Source of the DNA: a bacterium
Lineage (GTDB): Bacteria > CAIWAD01
DNA: 60,084 bases
Direction: 5' to 3'
Assembly: GCA_030685015.1 (NCBI GenBank)
Contig: JAUXWS010000020.1
Location: 1-60,084 of the forward strand
Shown piece by piece: positions 16,549 to 27,185 of this stretch. Below the pieces are notes generated by a model, which ran no database searches, was not told the DNA's origin, and was given only the letters and a program-made list of their open reading frames with translations. Position 1 is the first letter of the stretch. Each line of letters starts with the position of its first letter. Both the position numbers and the translations under genes were made by a program.

Positions 16549-17585
16549 GCCGCCTCCACCGCGGGCGGGGACTCGGCGGCCGGCAGGTCGCCTTGGGCGC
16601 GGCGGGCGTGGAGCAGGCCCTCGATCACGGTGCCGATGTCCATCTCCTCGATGGCGAGGTCGTGCACGGCCAGTTCCGTCACCAGGCGGCCGGCCAGGCT
16701 GGGGATCTCGTCCCGCGGCGCCTGGATGCGCAAGCGCTCCGGCCCCTCCTCGAGCACCTCGAGATCCAGGCCCCGCCCCAGCAGGCGGCGCAGGTCGGGC
16801 GGCGGCGCCCCCGGCTTGAGCTGCACGGCCACCACCTTGTGCCGGGCGTGGGTGCGCATCACCTCGGCCAGCGGCCCGTCGAAGACCAGCTCGCCTTCGC
16901 GGATGATGAGGATGCGCGCGCAGAGCCGCTCGATGTCCTCCATGTAGTGGCTGGTCAGCAGCATGGCCGGGCGGTGCAGCTGCCGGTAGTCGAGGATGAA
17001 GTCGCGGATGGCGCGCTGGGCGCTGAGGTCGAGGCCGATGGTGGGCTCGTCCAGGAAGACCACGCGCGGCCGGTGGAGGAGGGCGGCGATCAGCTCCATC
17101 TTCATCCGCTCCCCCAGGCTGAGGCGGCGGATCTGGATGTGCAGCTCGCCCTTCACCTGCAGGGTCTCGCTGAGGAAGGCGAGGGTCTCGCGGTACTGGC
17201 GCTCGGGGATCTGGTAGATCTCCTTGAGCAGGAGGAAGCAGTCCGCCGCCGGCAGGTCCCACCACAACTGCGCCTTCTGGCCCATGATGAGGGCGATGCG
17301 GCGCTGGAAGTCCCGCGCCCTCTCCCAGGGCTTGTGCCCCAGCACCCGCGCCTCGCCTGAACTGGGGTGGATGATCCCGGCCAGCATCTTGACCAGCGTG
17401 GTCTTGCCGGCGCCGTTGGCCCCCACCAGGCCGAGGATCTCGCCTTCGCCCACGTGGAAGGTGGCCTCGCGCACAGCGTGCTTGACCACCGTCTCCCGCC
17501 TGACCAGCGAGCGCAGGCTGCCCCAGAGACCCTCCTGCTTGCGGTGGACATGGAAATCCTTGCTGAGGGATCGCACCTCGATCAT
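16545..17585 (-). CDS. ABC-2 type exporter, ATP-binding subunit
   Basis: The 346-residue ATPase has Walker A GANGAGKTT, Q-loop IALIMGQKAQLWW, signature LSLGERMKMEL (a variant of LSGGQ), Walker B VVFLDEPTIGLD and the switch His in LLTSHYME. The C-terminal ~100 residues (after GELVFDG) are an accessory domain as in DrrA-like exporters. It starts at the ATG at 17585, first of three minus-strand genes, divergent from the metal-uptake operon across a 158-base gap that must carry both promoters. Confidence 0.93.
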   Translation of the reverse strand: MIEVRSLSKDFHVHRKQEGLWGSLRSLVRRETVVKHAVREATFHVGEGEILGLVGANGAGKTTLVKMLAGIIHPSSGEARVLGHKPWERARDFQRRIALIMGQKAQLWWDLPAADCFLLLKEIYQIPERQYRETLAFLSETLQVKGELHIQIRRLSLGERMKMELIAALLHRPRVVFLDEPTIGLDLSAQRAIRDFILDYRQLHRPAMLLTSHYMEDIERLCARILIIREGELVFDGPLAEVMRTHARHKVVAVQLKPGAPPPDLRRLLGRGLDLEVLEEGPERLRIQAPRDEIPSLAGRLVTELAVHDLAIEEMDIGTVIEGLLHARRAQGDLPAAESPPAVEAA

Positions 17586-17743
17586 GGCCGGCTCCTTGGA
17601 TGCCTGAATATGATGAAGCGGGACGGGGGGTGGGCGGGCGGCCGGCGCTTTGTCCGCCACCGCCGGTCAGCCTGTCCTCGGGACCTGTGGACGGTCCCGG
17701 CGGCGACGCGTGGATTTCCTTTTGCCAAGAGCGACCTTCCGGC

Positions 17744-18699
17744 ATGATACACGCCACCCGTCAACCCGCGGCCGGTTCCGGCCTGGTCCTGGCCAGCCTG
17801 TTGTCGCTCCTGCTCCTGCTGGCCGCCTGCGTCGGGGGGGAGCCGGCGGCGGACCGGCCCCGCGTCGTCTGCACCACCGGCATGATCACCGACCTGGCAG
17901 CCCGCATCGGGGGTGACCGCCTCCAGGTGGACGGCCTGATGGGGCCGGGGGTCGATCCGCACCTCTACAAGGCGAGCGCCGGCGATCTCCACCTGCTCAG
18001 CCGCGCCGATCTCGTGCTCAGCAACGGCCTGCATCTGGAGGCCCGTCTGGGGGAGGTGCTGGCCAACCTGCGTGAGGCTCGCGCCGTCGCCCTCTGCGAG
18101 GGATTGGAGGGAGTCGACCTGCTGGTCGCCGCCGGGGGCGGCGATCTGCCTGATCCGCATCTCTGGTTCGACGTGGCGGCCTGGAGCCGCGTCGCCCGGC
18201 GCATCGGCGAGGAGCTGGCCCGCCTCGATCCGCCGGGGGCCGCCAGCCACCGGGAGCGCGCCGCCCGCCTGGCGGAGGGCCTGGACAGCCTGGACGCCGC
18301 CATCCGCGCCCGCACGGCCGCCCTGCCGCCCGAGCGCCGCGTCCTGGTCACCGCCCACGACGCCTTCCAGTACTTTGGCCGCGCCTACGGCTTCGAGGTG
18401 CGGGGCCTGCAAGGCATTTCCACGGTGGCCGAGGCGGGGGCGCGGGACGTGCAGGAGCTGGCCGCCTTCCTGGCCGAGCGGCGCATCCCGGCCATCTTCG
18501 TGGAGTCCAGCGTGCCACGCCGCACCCTGGAGGCCGTGCGCGAGGCGGCCCAGGCCGCCGGGCACGAGGTGGCCATTGGCGGCGAACTCTACTCCGACGC
18601 CCTGGGCAGCGCCGGCACGCCCGCCGCCACCTACGAGGGGATGGTGGCCCACAACGTGGACACCATCCTCCAGGCGCTCGCCGTGCCAAAGGAGGCGCC

Positions 18700-18703
<4 letters not shown>
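17744..18703 (+). CDS. Metal ABC importer, substrate-binding lipoprotein (TroA/ZnuA family)
   Basis: A 319-residue cluster A-I (ZnuA/TroA/MntA) binding protein. It has a lipoprotein signal ending in LLLAAC. Metal ligands are visible as His in [12 protein letters not shown], His in DPHLWFDV, an acidic residue in FVESSVP, and Asp in GELYSDALG. Unlike typical ZnuA it has no long His-rich loop, which fits a Mn/Fe/Zn TroA-like protein better. It is the first gene of a four-gene importer; its stop overlaps the ATPase start (ATGA). Confidence 0.9.
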
Positions 18704-19457
<754 letters not shown>

Positions 19458-19461
<4 letters not shown>

Positions 19462-20354
19462 CGGGCCTGGACCACACCGCCCGCGTCGTGCTGTCCGGCT
19501 GCGCCCTCATCGGCCTGCTGGGCGGCGTGCTGGGCGTCTTCGTCGTGCTGCGCCGCCAGAGCCTGGTGGGGGACGTGGTCTCCCACGCCGCCCTGCCCGG
19601 CATCGTGCTCGCCTTCTGGCTGCTCGGCAGCCGCGCCGCCCCCGTCCTGGCGGCCGGCGCCATCGTGGCCGGCCTGGCCGGCATGTTGGTGGTGACCTTC
19701 ATCCTGCGGCACTCCCACATCCGCGAGGACGGCGCCCTGGGCCTGGTCCTGGCCGGCTTCTTCGGCTTGGGCGTCATGCTCCTCACCTGGATCCAGGGAC
19801 GCCCCGACGCCGCCCAGGCCGGGCTCGACCGCTACCTCTTCGGCAGCGCCGCCTCGCTGTTGGTGCGCGACCTGTGGTGGATGGGCGGCGCCGCGCTGGC
19901 CGTGGTCGGCGTGCTGGTCCTCCTGTGGAAGGTGTTCGCGCTGACCGCCTTCGACCCCGACTTCGCCGCCCAGCTGGGCTGGCCCACGGTGCGGCTGGAC
20001 TTCATTCTCACCCTGCTCACCGTGCTGGTGATCGTGCTGGGGCTGCAGACGGTGGGCGTGGTGCTGATGAGCGCCCTGCTCGTCGCCCCGGCTGTCGCCG
20101 CCCGCCAATGGACGGACCGCCTGGGCGCCATGACCCTCCTCGCCGCGCTGGCGGGGGCCCTGGCCGGCCTCCTGGGTGGCTGGGCCAGTTTGACGGTGGA
20201 GCGGATGCCCACCGGCCCCGCCATCGTGCTGGCCGCCGCGCTGCTGGTGGCCCTCTCGCTGCTTGCCTCGCCCCGGCGCGGCTTGCTGGGGGTGCTGCTG
20301 GCGCGGCGTCGGGCGAGGCGCGGAGGGGAGGCGCTGCCGGCCGGCCGGGCCTGA
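19458..20354 (+). CDS. Metal ABC importer, permease 1 (ABC-3 family)
   Basis: A 298-residue permease with eight or nine predicted helices. It carries the ABC-3 family signature: [20 protein letters not shown] near the N-terminus, [11 protein letters not shown] with the conserved acidic coupling region, and [20 protein letters not shown] late. It starts at GTG 19458, overlapping the ATPase stop. The end of the gene lies inside copy 1 of a 315-bp tandem duplication, so its last few codons have a partner sequence in the intergenic region. Confidence 0.93.
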
Positions 20355-20960
20355 GCAGCGATCCGCCCTGCCTTCCCCCGCTGGGCGGCTGGTGGGACCT
20401 GTCCACCGCCGCGGGCAGGGCGCCCCTTTGGCCGAAGCTATGGGGGCGCGCTGTCCAGGCCGCGTGACCCGGCGTGAATCTGGATGGCCGGGGAGGCTGG
20501 ATACAGCGAACTTTTCGGGAAAACCCAGGTGCCCCGGGAGGGTGGGGTGGCGGTGGGAGGGAAAACTGGGGTTCTTCGGAAAACTGTCCCGAGGCCGGGC
20601 TGCCTCTGCAGCACGCCCGGGCAGCCATCCCCGCCCTGGATGATGGCGCGGCCGGCCGGCCGCGCCTGAGCAGCGATCCGCCCTGCCTCCCCCGCTGGGC
20701 AACTGGAGAGACCTGTCCGCCGCCGCAGGCAGGGCACCCTTATGGGAGGCGTGGCGGGGGCGCGCTGTCCAGGCCGCGTGACCCGAGGTGAATCTGGATG
20801 GTTGGAGAGGCCGGGTACAGCGAACTTTTCGGGAAAACCCAAGTGCCCCGGGAGGGTGGGGTGGTGGTGGGAGGGAACACAGGGATTTTTCGGAAAACTG
20901 TCCCGTGGCCGGCCTGCCTCCCCGGCACACGCGGGAGGCCATCGCCGGCCCGGATGATTG
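20341..20960. repeat. Tandem duplication of ~305 bp at 315-bp spacing between two permease genes
   Basis: Copy 1 is about 20341-20646 and copy 2 about 20656-20960. Both run from CCGGCC(G)...GCCTGAGCAGCGATCC through GCGCGCTGTCCAGGCCGCGTGACC, TACAGCGAACTTTTCGGGAA, GTGCCCCGGGAGGGTGGGG and TTCGGAAAACTGTCCC, to a GATGAT(T)GG end. They differ at scattered sites. Copy 1 starts inside the last codons of permease 1. No coding capacity is convincing, so this 640-base gap inside an operon is non-coding. It could carry a regulatory RNA element or be a duplicated intergenic repeat. Confidence 0.85.
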
Positions 20961-20997
20961 GATTCAGTGTCCGATGGAAGGAAGGCCCAGGCCTGTC

Positions 20998-22164
20998 ATG
21001 ACTCCCGTGCTTGAAGTCCAGCTCATCGCCGTCGTGGCGGCCCTGGCCTGCGCCCTCCCCGGCGTCTGGCTGCTGCTGCGTCGCCAGGCGCTGCTCAGCG
21101 ACGCCATCAGCCACAGCGTGCTGCTCGGCATCGTGCTGGGCTACCTCTGGTTGGGCCGTCTGGACTCCCCCTGGCTGGTGGCTGCGGCGGCCCTGAGCGG
21201 CCTGGCCATGGTCTGGCTGGTGGAGCTGCTGCGGCGCAGCGGCCGCATGAAGGAGGACGCCGCGTTGGGCCTTGTCTTTCCCGTCATGTTCAGCCTGGCC
21301 GTCGTCCTCGTCACGCGCCTGGCCGGCGGGGTGCATCTGGACACCGACGCCGTGCTGCTCGGCGAACTGGCTTTCGCCCCCTTTCGCCGGCTCGCGCTCT
21401 TCGGCCTCGACCTGCCCCACGCCCTCTGGCAGATGGGCGGCCTCCTGCTGGCCAACCTTCTCTTCCTCCTCGTCTTCTGGAAGGAATTGACCGCCTCCGC
21501 CTTCGACCCGCTGCTGGCATCCGCCCTCGGCTTCCTGCCGGCCCTGCTGCACACCGCGGAGCTGGGCCTGCTTTCGCTTACTTGCGTGGGCGCCTTCGAC
21601 GCGGTGGGTTCCGTCCTGGTGGTCGCCCTGGTCGTCACGCCCGGCGCCGTCGCCCTGCTGCTCAGCGAACGGTTGCCCGCCGTCTTTGCCTGGGCCGCGC
21701 TGGCCGCCGTGGCCATGGCCCTCCTTGGCTGGCAGATCGCCTGGCGCCTGGATGCCTCCATCGCCGGGTCCATGGCGGTGGCGGGCGGCGTCCTCTTTGG
21801 ACTGGCCCTCCTCCTCTCCCCGGAGCACGGGCTGGTGGCGACCCGGCGACGCAGCCGCCAGCAGAGCCGCCTCTTCGCCCGGCGCGTGCTGGCCATCCAT
21901 CTCTTCAACCACGAAGGGACGGCGGAGGAGGAGCGCGAATGCCGCCTGGGCCACCTGAGCGAGCACCTGGGCTGGTCGGCCGAGACGGCGGGACGCGTGG
22001 TGCGCTGGGGGGAGGCGGAGGGGGATCTGGCCTGCCGGGGCGAGTATCTTGGCTTGACGAATCAGGGGCGGCGCCTGGCCCGCCAGGCCCTGGAGGACCT
22101 GCCCCTGCAGATGACGGGACGCGGCACGGAGGCATGGGCCTGTCCCTGGCCGCGCCGGGGATGA
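20998..22164 (+). CDS. Metal ABC importer, permease 2 with C-terminal DtxR-like domain
   Basis: The first ~285 residues are an ABC-3 metal permease (LLLRRQALLSDAISHSVLLGI, MKEDAALGLVFPVMFSLAVV, GAFDAVGSVLVVALVVTPGA). The last ~100 residues are soluble and look like a winged-helix/DtxR-type segment: FNHEGTAEEERECRLGHLSE, then GWSAETAGRVVRWGEAEGDL, then LGLTNQGRRLARQAL. This arrangement is known for some MntD/TroD proteins. The tail may sense metal or bind DNA, which is inference. The gene is 640 bases after permease 1, across the tandem duplication, but still in the same direction. Confidence 0.88.
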   Translation: MTPVLEVQLIAVVAALACALPGVWLLLRRQALLSDAISHSVLLGIVLGYLWLGRLDSPWLVAAAALSGLAMVWLVELLRRSGRMKEDAALGLVFPVMFSLAVVLVTRLAGGVHLDTDAVLLGELAFAPFRRLALFGLDLPHALWQMGGLLLANLLFLLVFWKELTASAFDPLLASALGFLPALLHTAELGLLSLTCVGAFDAVGSVLVVALVVTPGAVALLLSERLPAVFAWAALAAVAMALLGWQIAWRLDASIAGSMAVAGGVLFGLALLLSPEHGLVATRRRSRQQSRLFARRVLAIHLFNHEGTAEEERECRLGHLSEHLGWSAETAGRVVRWGEAEGDLACRGEYLGLTNQGRRLARQALEDLPLQMTGRGTEAWACPWPRRG

Positions 22165-22183
22165 AACACGGAAGGGAGACGAC

Positions 22184-23152
22184 ATGGCGATGAGCTACCG
22201 GCCGCTGGGCCGCTGCGGCACCAAGGTGAGCACGCTGGGTCTGGGGGGCTGGACCACCTTCGGCGGAACCCTCAAGGAGCAGTCCCAGGTGGACCGCATC
22301 CTGCACGCGGCCTTCGAGCACGGCGTGAACTTCTTCGATTCGGCGGACATCTACGCCAAGGGCGCCGCCGAGGAGGCGATGGGGCGCGCCCTCGCCGCCC
22401 TGCCCCGCCACCGACTGGTCATTTCCTCCAAGGTCTTCTGGCCCATGAGCGATGACGTCAACGACCGCGGCCTCTCGCGCAAGCACATCATCGAGTCCGT
22501 CGAGAAGAGCCTGCGCCGGCTGGGCACCGACTACCTGGACATCTACTTCTGCCATCGTTTCGACAGCGAGACGCCGGTCCTCGAGACGCTGCGCGCCATG
22601 GACGACCTGGTGCGCCAGGGCAAGGTCCTCTATTGGGGCACCAGCGAGTGGAGCGGCGAGAACCTGCGCCAGGCCCACCGCCTAGCCCGCGAGTGGCTGG
22701 TCCATCCCCCCCAGGTGGAACAGCCCCAGTACTCCCTCCTCGCCCGCGGCCGCTTCGAGTGGGATGTCCTGCCCACCTGCCTGGAGTTGGGCATGGGCAC
22801 GGTCGTCTGGAGCCCGCTGGCCAGCGGCCTGCTCAGCGGCAAGTACGACGGAGGCATCCCCGCCGGCAGCCGCCTGGAGATGCAGGAGTGGTTGCACCGG
22901 AGCCTGCTCAAGCCGGACAACCTGGAACGTGTCCGCCGCTTGGGGGAGCTGGCCGCCGCCCGCGGCCTGGGCCGCGCCCAACTGGCCCTGGCCTGGGCCG
23001 CCGACCGTTTCGGCGTGTCCAGCGTCATCCTGGGAGCCACCAGCGAGGCCCAGTTGCTGGAAAACCTCGGTGCGCTTGACCTGGTCATCGACGAGGAGCT
23101 GCGCGGCGGGTTGGAGGCCATCTTCCCCGCCGGCCTGCAGGGCACCGACTGA
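22184..23152 (+). CDS. Aldo/keto reductase, Kv-beta/YghZ-like
   Basis: A 322-residue NADPH-dependent carbonyl reductase of the aldo/keto reductase superfamily. Conserved parts are LGLGGWTTFGG, FFDSADIYAKGAAEE with catalytic Asp and Tyr, VISSKVFW with the catalytic Lys, LDIYFCHRFD with the catalytic His, and a late SSVILGATSEAQLLENL phosphate-binding loop. A GGAAGGGAG site precedes the ATG. Its stop overlaps the next start (TGATG). Substrate unknown; it shares an operon with fumarylacetoacetase. Confidence 0.92.
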   Translation: MAMSYRPLGRCGTKVSTLGLGGWTTFGGTLKEQSQVDRILHAAFEHGVNFFDSADIYAKGAAEEAMGRALAALPRHRLVISSKVFWPMSDDVNDRGLSRKHIIESVEKSLRRLGTDYLDIYFCHRFDSETPVLETLRAMDDLVRQGKVLYWGTSEWSGENLRQAHRLAREWLVHPPQVEQPQYSLLARGRFEWDVLPTCLELGMGTVVWSPLASGLLSGKYDGGIPAGSRLEMQEWLHRSLLKPDNLERVRRLGELAAARGLGRAQLALAWAADRFGVSSVILGATSEAQLLENLGALDLVIDEELRGGLEAIFPAGLQGTD

Positions 23153-24105
23153 TGGAAGCTTCCGCCCGGCGCGCCCTGCTCGATGGCATCATCGACTACG
23201 CCGGCCTCTTTCCGCCCGCCACCCTGCCCATGGCGGAGGCGTGGCGCGAGTACGGCCGCCACCGGGCCTCGCCCCAGGCCTGGATGCTGGGCCGCTTCAT
23301 CTGCCCCGCCGCCCGGCTGGAGGAGTTGGCGGCCTGTCTCCAACCGGAGGAAAGCGGCGTGTCGCTGGCTCTACTGGCCGCTCGCGCTCCCGAGGCCGCG
23401 GCCCTGTCGGAAACCCTCGCCGCGGATGAAGCGGGCTGGGCGCGCTTCAGGACCGGGCAGTCCGGTCGGGCCCGGGTGGAGGCCTGGGAGCTGCGCCTGC
23501 CGGAGGACTCGCCCGACGGAGACGCGCTGGAGGCCATGCTGGCGAAGGGGAGGGCGCTGCTTTCCCCGGACATGGACACCTTCTGGGAGGCGGGGCCGGA
23601 CTGGGATCGCGGGCGGCTGGAGGCCCTGGCCGAGGTCCTGGTCCGTCTGAACGCCGGTGGCGGACGACACGGCCTCAAGCTGCGCTGCGGCGGCGTGACG
23701 GCGGCCGAGTTCCCCACTCTTGACCGCGTGGCGATGGTGATCACCCTCTGCCGCGACCACGGCCTGCCCCTGAAGCTCACGGCGGGGCTGCATCACCCCT
23801 TGCGCCATTGGCGACCCGAACCGGGCGTCTGGATGCACGGATTTCTCAACGTCTACTTCGCCGCCATGGCGGCCCTGACCCACGGACTGGCGGAGCGCGA
23901 CCTGCTCCCCATCCTGTCGGAGACCCGCCGGGATCTCTTCCGCTTGCGGGAGGGCGAGCTGTCGTGGCGTGAGTTGCGGGTGGAGACCTCGGAGGTCCGC
24001 GAGGCCCGCCGCCTCCTTCCCGGCCATGGAAGTTGCAGTTTCGATGAACCGGTGGCCGACCTGCGCGCGCTGGGTTGGCTGGAATCAGGGGGAGAGGGAG
24101 GATGA
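23152..24105 (+). CDS. Conserved unknown protein between aldo/keto reductase and fumarylacetoacetase
   Basis: The 317-residue soluble protein has features of a conserved but uncharacterised family. There is an N-terminal [19 protein letters not shown] followed by [16 protein letters not shown], a C-terminal [19 protein letters not shown] with [20 protein letters not shown], then LHHPLRHW and [11 protein letters not shown]. The alternating strand/helix pattern with Lys and His at strand ends suggests a TIM-barrel enzyme. It overlaps both neighbours (TGATG and ATGA), so it should work in the same pathway as fumarylacetoacetase, possibly on an aromatic or beta-diketone compound. That role is inferred from context. 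Confidence 0.8.
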   Translation: MEASARRALLDGIIDYAGLFPPATLPMAEAWREYGRHRASPQAWMLGRFICPAARLEELAACLQPEESGVSLALLAARAPEAAALSETLAADEAGWARFRTGQSGRARVEAWELRLPEDSPDGDALEAMLAKGRALLSPDMDTFWEAGPDWDRGRLEALAEVLVRLNAGGGRHGLKLRCGGVTAAEFPTLDRVAMVITLCRDHGLPLKLTAGLHHPLRHWRPEPGVWMHGFLNVYFAAMAALTHGLAERDLLPILSETRRDLFRLREGELSWRELRVETSEVREARRLLPGHGSCSFDEPVADLRALGWLESGGEGG

Positions 24106-25394
24106 GCGACCAGGACTTCAACGCGCTGCGTTCCTTCGTGCCGGGCGCCCAGGAGACGGACTTCCCCATCCAGAGCCTGCCCTTCGGCGTCTTCGTGCCG
24201 GTGGCGGGCGGCGCGCCGCGGGTGGGCGTGGCCATCGGCGACCAGGTGCTGGACCTGGCCGCCCTGGAGGAGGCGGGCTGCTTCAGCGGACCCCGGCTTG
24301 AGGGGAAGCGCGTCTTCGCCGCCGACGCCCTCAACGCTTTCATGGCCCTGGGCCCGGCCGCCTGGGCCGAAGTCCGCGCCCGCCTGCAGGACCTGCTGCG
24401 CGAGGACAACCCCGAGCTGCGCGACCGCGCCCCCCTGCGCGACGCCGCCCTCTTCCCGCAGTCCGCCGTCCGCCTGCTCCTGCCCGCCCGCATCGGCGAC
24501 TACACCGACTTCTACTCCTCCCGCGAGCACGCCACCAACGTGGGTGTCATGTTCCGCGGCAAGGAGAACGCGCTCATGCCCAACTGGCTGCATCTGCCGG
24601 TGGGCTACCACGGCCGGGCCAGCAGCGTGGTGGTGTCGGGCACGCCGGTGCGCCGCCCCTGCGGCCAGACCGAGGCCCCCGAGGGCGGGCGGCCCCTCTT
24701 CGGCCCCAGCCGCCTGCTCGACATCGAGCTGGAGATGGGCTTCTTCACCGGCCCGGGCAACGAGCTGGGCGCGGCCATCCCCATCGAGCAGGCCCGCGAG
24801 CACATCTTCGGCCTCGTGCTGGTCAACGACTGGTCGGCGCGGGACATCCAGAAGTGGGAGTACCAGCCCCTGGGTCCCTTCCTGGCCAAGAACTTCGCCA
24901 CCACCATTTCGCCCTGGGTGGTGCCCCTGGCCGCCCTCGAACCTTTCCGCATCCCGGGTCCGGCGCAGGACGACCCCCAGCCACTGCCATACTTGCGCCA
25001 GCCCGGCCCCGGCGCCTTCCAGGTCGAGCTGGAGGTCTGGCTGCGCGGCGCGCGCATGGACCGGCCGGCGCGCATCATCGCCAGCAACCTCAAGCACCTT
25101 TACTGGAGCATGGAGCAGCAGCTGGCCCACCACACGGTGACCGGCTGCAACCTGCGGCCGGGCGACCTGCTGGCCAGCGGCACGATCAGCGGGCCGGACA
25201 AGGAGTCACGCGGCAGCCTGCTGGAACTGACCTGGCGCGGCACGGAGCCCCTGGACCTGCCCGGCGGCGAGACGCGCCGCTTCCTGGAGGACGGCGACAC
25301 GGTGACCATCACGGGCCAGGCCCAAGGTCCGGGCTGGCGCATCGGCTTCGGCGAGGCGGTGGGAACCATCCTGCCCGCCCGTCCATCGGCCTGA
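24102..25394 (+). CDS. fahA: Fumarylacetoacetase
   Basis: This 430-residue enzyme splits fumarylacetoacetate to fumarate and acetoacetate, the last step of tyrosine/homogentisate breakdown. Signatures: [39 protein letters not shown], the metal ligands in [32 protein letters not shown], and [12 protein letters not shown]. Length and motifs fit the full FAH enzyme, not the shorter FahA-like hydrolases. The start overlaps the previous stop (ATGA). No homogentisate dioxygenase or maleylacetoacetate isomerase gene is nearby. Confidence 0.95.
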   Translation: MSDQDFNALRSFVPGAQETDFPIQSLPFGVFVPVAGGAPRVGVAIGDQVLDLAALEEAGCFSGPRLEGKRVFAADALNAFMALGPAAWAEVRARLQDLLREDNPELRDRAPLRDAALFPQSAVRLLLPARIGDYTDFYSSREHATNVGVMFRGKENALMPNWLHLPVGYHGRASSVVVSGTPVRRPCGQTEAPEGGRPLFGPSRLLDIELEMGFFTGPGNELGAAIPIEQAREHIFGLVLVNDWSARDIQKWEYQPLGPFLAKNFATTISPWVVPLAALEPFRIPGPAQDDPQPLPYLRQPGPGAFQVELEVWLRGARMDRPARIIASNLKHLYWSMEQQLAHHTVTGCNLRPGDLLASGTISGPDKESRGSLLELTWRGTEPLDLPGGETRRFLEDGDTVTITGQAQGPGWRIGFGEAVGTILPARPSA

Positions 25395-25447
25395 TTGCCG
25401 CGGCCCCCTTGCTTTGCTACCCTGGACGCCACGGATTGAAAGGAGCC

Positions 25448-25831
25448 ATGAGCGGCCTGCCCACCACCAAGCCCCGTGCCTGTCGCGGGATGCAGCCGGC
25501 CCACAGCCCCCTGCGGCGCTTCCTCGCGCAGCTCGTGCTGCTGGTGTGGTGCGTGCAAAGCCTGGCGCTGGTGCCCCTGGTCGCCCATTGGACCAGCGTC
25601 GACCATGGCCACGATGTGGCGGACTGCCACCCCGCCGCAGGGGAGGGGGATGACGGCTGCGACCCGTCTTGCGCCTGCCTGGGTTGTCCGGCCCATGGTG
25701 GCGGTCTGGCCTTGCTCGTCACGCTGAACGGCCTGGGTCCGCTCCCCATCGCCCCGCCGGAAGGCCGCGTGCACCAAGTGCCGCCTGTGCTGCTCCTCGT
25801 CCACTCCGTCTTCCGACCACCCGCTGCCTGA
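25448..25831 (+). CDS. Small Cys/His-rich secreted or membrane protein ahead of the metal efflux genes
   Basis: The 127-residue protein has a basic N-terminus, a hydrophobic segment (~residues 24-47, FLAQLVLLVWCVQSLALVPL), then a His/Cys-rich stretch (DHGHDVADCHP, DGCDPSCACLGCPAHGG) and a second hydrophobic region. It resembles the short metal-binding proteins often found first in heavy-metal RND efflux operons; I cannot name the family. AGGAGCC precedes the ATG at 25448. The outer-membrane channel gene follows after 97 bases. Confidence 0.65.
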   Translation: MSGLPTTKPRACRGMQPAHSPLRRFLAQLVLLVWCVQSLALVPLVAHWTSVDHGHDVADCHPAAGEGDDGCDPSCACLGCPAHGGGLALLVTLNGLGPLPIAPPEGRVHQVPPVLLLVHSVFRPPAA

Positions 25832-25928
25832 TCTCTTCTTCTCAATCCTGACCTGAGACCGCTGCCCTCTGCCGGGCGGGGGAATCAGGACACTCCGCAA
25901 CCAAAGCCACGTAGCGAGGAAGACCACA

Positions 25929-27185
25929 ATGCGAATACGACCGCCCCGTGGGGGGTTCGGGCGTAGCGCCCTGCTGCTCCCCCTTGTGCTCCTGGTGAAC
26001 GGGTCCATCCCCGCCGCGCCTGTCGCCGACGCTGGCGACACGCTGCGCGTCACCTGGAACGACTGTCAACCCTTGGTCGAGGCCCACCCTCGCCTGGCAG
26101 CGGCCCGCGCTTCCGTCCAGGCCGCCGCCGGAGCCGTGCGGGAGGCGGCCGCGCTGCCCAACCCGGAGGGGGACCTGCGCCTCCTCAGCGTGGACCCGCG
26201 CCACGGAGGTGAAGCGGCCCGGGAAGAGGAGTTCGCGCTGGGATTGCCCCTGGACTGGATCTGGACCAGGCCGGGACGCCTGAGCTCGGCGCGGGCGGGC
26301 GAAGCACTGGCTGCCGTTGAAGCGGAGCTCGTGACGCGCGAGCTGACGCTCGAACTGGCGGAGGCGTTCTGGGTCCTGGCCGGCGACCAGGCACGGGCGG
26401 CGACGCTGGACGACCTGGACCGGCACATGCAGGACCTGCGGCGTGCCATCGCCATCCGCGTCCAACTGGGCGAATCCCGGCCGGTGGAGGCGGCGCGCAT
26501 CGATGTGGAAGCCCTGCGCCAGCAAGCCGAGGCGGACGCGGCCCGGCGCGCCCTCGAACTCAGCCGCCGGCGGCTGGCACAGTGGCTGCCCGCGGCGGCG
26601 GGCGTTCCGCTGGTGGTGGAGACGGACATTTTTCAGCTGCCGGCGCCACCGGACGAAGGGGCGCCCGGGGAGCACGCGCGCTTGCGCGCGGCGCAGGCCA
26701 GCATCAGGGCGGAACGCGGGGCGCTCGCCGCCGAACGGGCCGGCCTGCTGCCCCGCCTGGAGCTGCACGGCAGTCTCGAGCGCGCCGACGACCGCCTGGC
26801 CCGGGGGGTGGGACTGACCCTGGACCTGCCGCTGTTCAATTGGAACCGCGGCCGCATCGGGCAGGCCCGCGCCCGCCTGCGGGAGGCGCAGGCCGGGCTG
26901 GACGAGGAGCGCCGCCGGCTGGCCATGGACCTGGCGGAGGCGGAGTCCGCCTGCGGCACGTCCCTGGCGACGGCCCGCAGCTACCGGGACGAGATCCTGC
27001 CCCGCGCCGAGGAGGCCGCACTGGCCCTGGAGAAGGGCTGGCGGCTGGGAGAGGCCAACCTCTTCGAATTGATCGACGCCCGCCGCCTGCTGGGGAGCAT
27101 CCGACGCGAGGCGATCGAGGCCTGTGTCCAGGCTCAGGTGGACAGGCTCCGCCTGGGCATGCTGCTTGAGAAGGAGATCTACTGA
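25929..27185 (+). CDS. TolC-family outer-membrane efflux channel (CzcC/CusC-like)
   Basis: A 418-residue outer-membrane factor for a tripartite RND pump. It begins with a signal peptide (LLLPLVLLVNGSIPAA) and continues as long Ala/Glu/Arg-rich coiled-coil helices in two similar halves, the pattern of OEP/TolC proteins, with the typical GVGLTLDLPLFNWNRGRIGQ and GEANLFELIDARRLLG segments. The stop codon overlaps the adaptor start (TGATG). Confidence 0.9.
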   Translation: MRIRPPRGGFGRSALLLPLVLLVNGSIPAAPVADAGDTLRVTWNDCQPLVEAHPRLAAARASVQAAAGAVREAAALPNPEGDLRLLSVDPRHGGEAAREEEFALGLPLDWIWTRPGRLSSARAGEALAAVEAELVTRELTLELAEAFWVLAGDQARAATLDDLDRHMQDLRRAIAIRVQLGESRPVEAARIDVEALRQQAEADAARRALELSRRRLAQWLPAAAGVPLVVETDIFQLPAPPDEGAPGEHARLRAAQASIRAERGALAAERAGLLPRLELHGSLERADDRLARGVGLTLDLPLFNWNRGRIGQARARLREAQAGLDEERRRLAMDLAEAESACGTSLATARSYRDEILPRAEEAALALEKGWRLGEANLFELIDARRLLGSIRREAIEACVQAQVDRLRLGMLLEKEIY

